NCBI GenBank assembly: GCA_934169575.1
Contig: CAKPOA010000001.1
Coordinates: 1-64,000, forward strand
Reading direction: 5' to 3'
Origin: an uncultured Clostridia bacterium
GTDB lineage: Bacteria > Bacillota > Clostridia > TANB77 > CAG-508
Length of the DNA stretch: 64,000 bases
A program made the translations under genes and the position numbers. Shown in pieces: positions 63,580 through 64,000 of this stretch. The notes below the pieces were generated by a model that worked only from the letters and a program-made list of their open reading frames with translations, was not told the origin of the DNA and ran no database searches. Position 1 is the stretch's first letter. Each line of letters begins with the position of its first letter.

Positions 63580-64000
63580 TTATTTTGCGATCTTATTCAA
63601 GTTTGTTTCAACAAATTCAAACTCTTTTCTCGTTGGCATAATTTTCAAAATTGCAGTCTCAGCTCCAACTTTCAATAAGCCTTCACCTCTTTGACAGGTA
63701 ACTAAAAATCCTGCCTCACCTTCAGAAAGTTTAAAAACTTCTTTAAGGTACTGTATTTCTGATTTATCTTGTGCTAAAAATAGTTTTGTATCAGAAGATG
63801 TAAGAACTGCCTGTGCCTCTGGCTTTTCATAGAAATCCTGGAATCTTTGAGAAATAATTGCTAAAGATACATTTCTTTTTCTTGCACGTCTAGCCATTTT
63901 ATTCAAAAAGTCAACAGCCTCTGGGTAAGGCAATAACATCCAAGCCTCATCAACAATAACTCTCTTTTGTTTAGCTCTTTTTTTATCTTCACTGTTTTTC
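63580..64000 (-). CDS. VirB4/TraE-like conjugation ATPase, C-terminal part (runs off the window)
   Basis: The frame is open to the window edge. The visible part has Walker B RVIVDEAWMLLPYPEAVDFL and the VSLAIISQRFQDFYEKPEAQ and SSDTKLFLAQD motifs of VirB4/TraE ATPases, which power conjugative transfer. The Walker A lies beyond base 64000. It is 21 bp upstream of the VirB6-like gene, one transfer operon. Confidence 0.9.
   Translation of the reverse strand, partial: KNSEDKKRAKQKRVIVDEAWMLLPYPEAVDFLNKMARRARKRNVSLAIISQRFQDFYEKPEAQAVLTSSDTKLFLAQDKSEIQYLKEVFKLSEGEAGFLVTCQRGEGLLKVGAETAILKIMPTRKEFEFVETNLNKIAK

Noticed and set aside
1..64000. CRISPR array near the Csx3-like genes
   Set aside because: No run of regularly spaced direct repeats was found by eye around the cassette or elsewhere.

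Overview
The window is very AT-rich DNA from an endospore-forming, low-GC Firmicute, most likely an uncultured gut member of the Clostridia. The evidence is the sporulation genes (spoIIR, spmA, spmB), an AbrB-type regulator next to rsmI/yabB as in Bacillus, strong AGGAGG-type ribosome binding sites, textbook TTGACA/TATAAT promoters with 17-nt spacers, and tRNA genes that encode their own CCA. No species can be named from this sequence alone.

Layout. 1-2.1 kb: the truncated 5' end of a prepilin-like gene that crosses a (GT)10 tract, then the first of two near-identical Rpn-type nuclease genes. 2.3-11.8 kb: tRNA-Lys, gyrA, a MYG1-type hydrolase, a LysR regulator, a YkvI-like transporter, a Gld-type ABC export operon and tRNA-Arg. 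11.8-17 kb is an accessory island: a Fic protein, a three-gene cassette built from a P-loop domain and duplicated Csx3-like domains, and a zinc-protease-like lipoprotein. 17-25.5 kb: cell-surface proteins (C39 peptidase with SH3 domains, CapA), a DUF4143 ATPase, a candidate small RNA, a DUF378 protein, a large membrane protein and an ABC-F protein. 25.6-35.4 kb: tex, then a likely operon of a one-module nonribosomal peptide synthetase (condensation, adenylation, carrier, reductase), a histidine kinase and an HD-GYP response regulator. 35.5-42.2 kb: a small XRE repressor, an HtrA-like protease, an unknown pair and two sugar-nucleotide enzymes. 42.4-59 kb is mostly core: spoIIR, murA, yycJ-like, spmB/spmA, abrB, rsmI, trmN-like, a very large acyl-CoA dehydratase activase, VanW and GerMN proteins and a second ABC exporter. 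59-64 kb: the second Rpn copy in inverted orientation, a 210-bp MITE with an 8-bp target duplication, and the edge of a conjugative (type IV secretion) module.

Themes. The core genes are ordinary. The interest lies in (i) the Csx3/P-loop cassette without any CRISPR array or cas genes in view; (ii) the single-module reductase-terminated NRPS coupled to a two-component system; (iii) several small non-autonomous repeats, one with a clean target duplication, and a 1.2-kb inverted duplication 58 kb apart; (iv) three genes interrupted by apparent single-base or dinucleotide-tract frameshifts, which may be phase variation, decay or sequencing error; and (v) a compact unannotated small-RNA gene with its own promoter and terminator. 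No rRNA, CRISPR array, recognised riboswitch or origin was seen.
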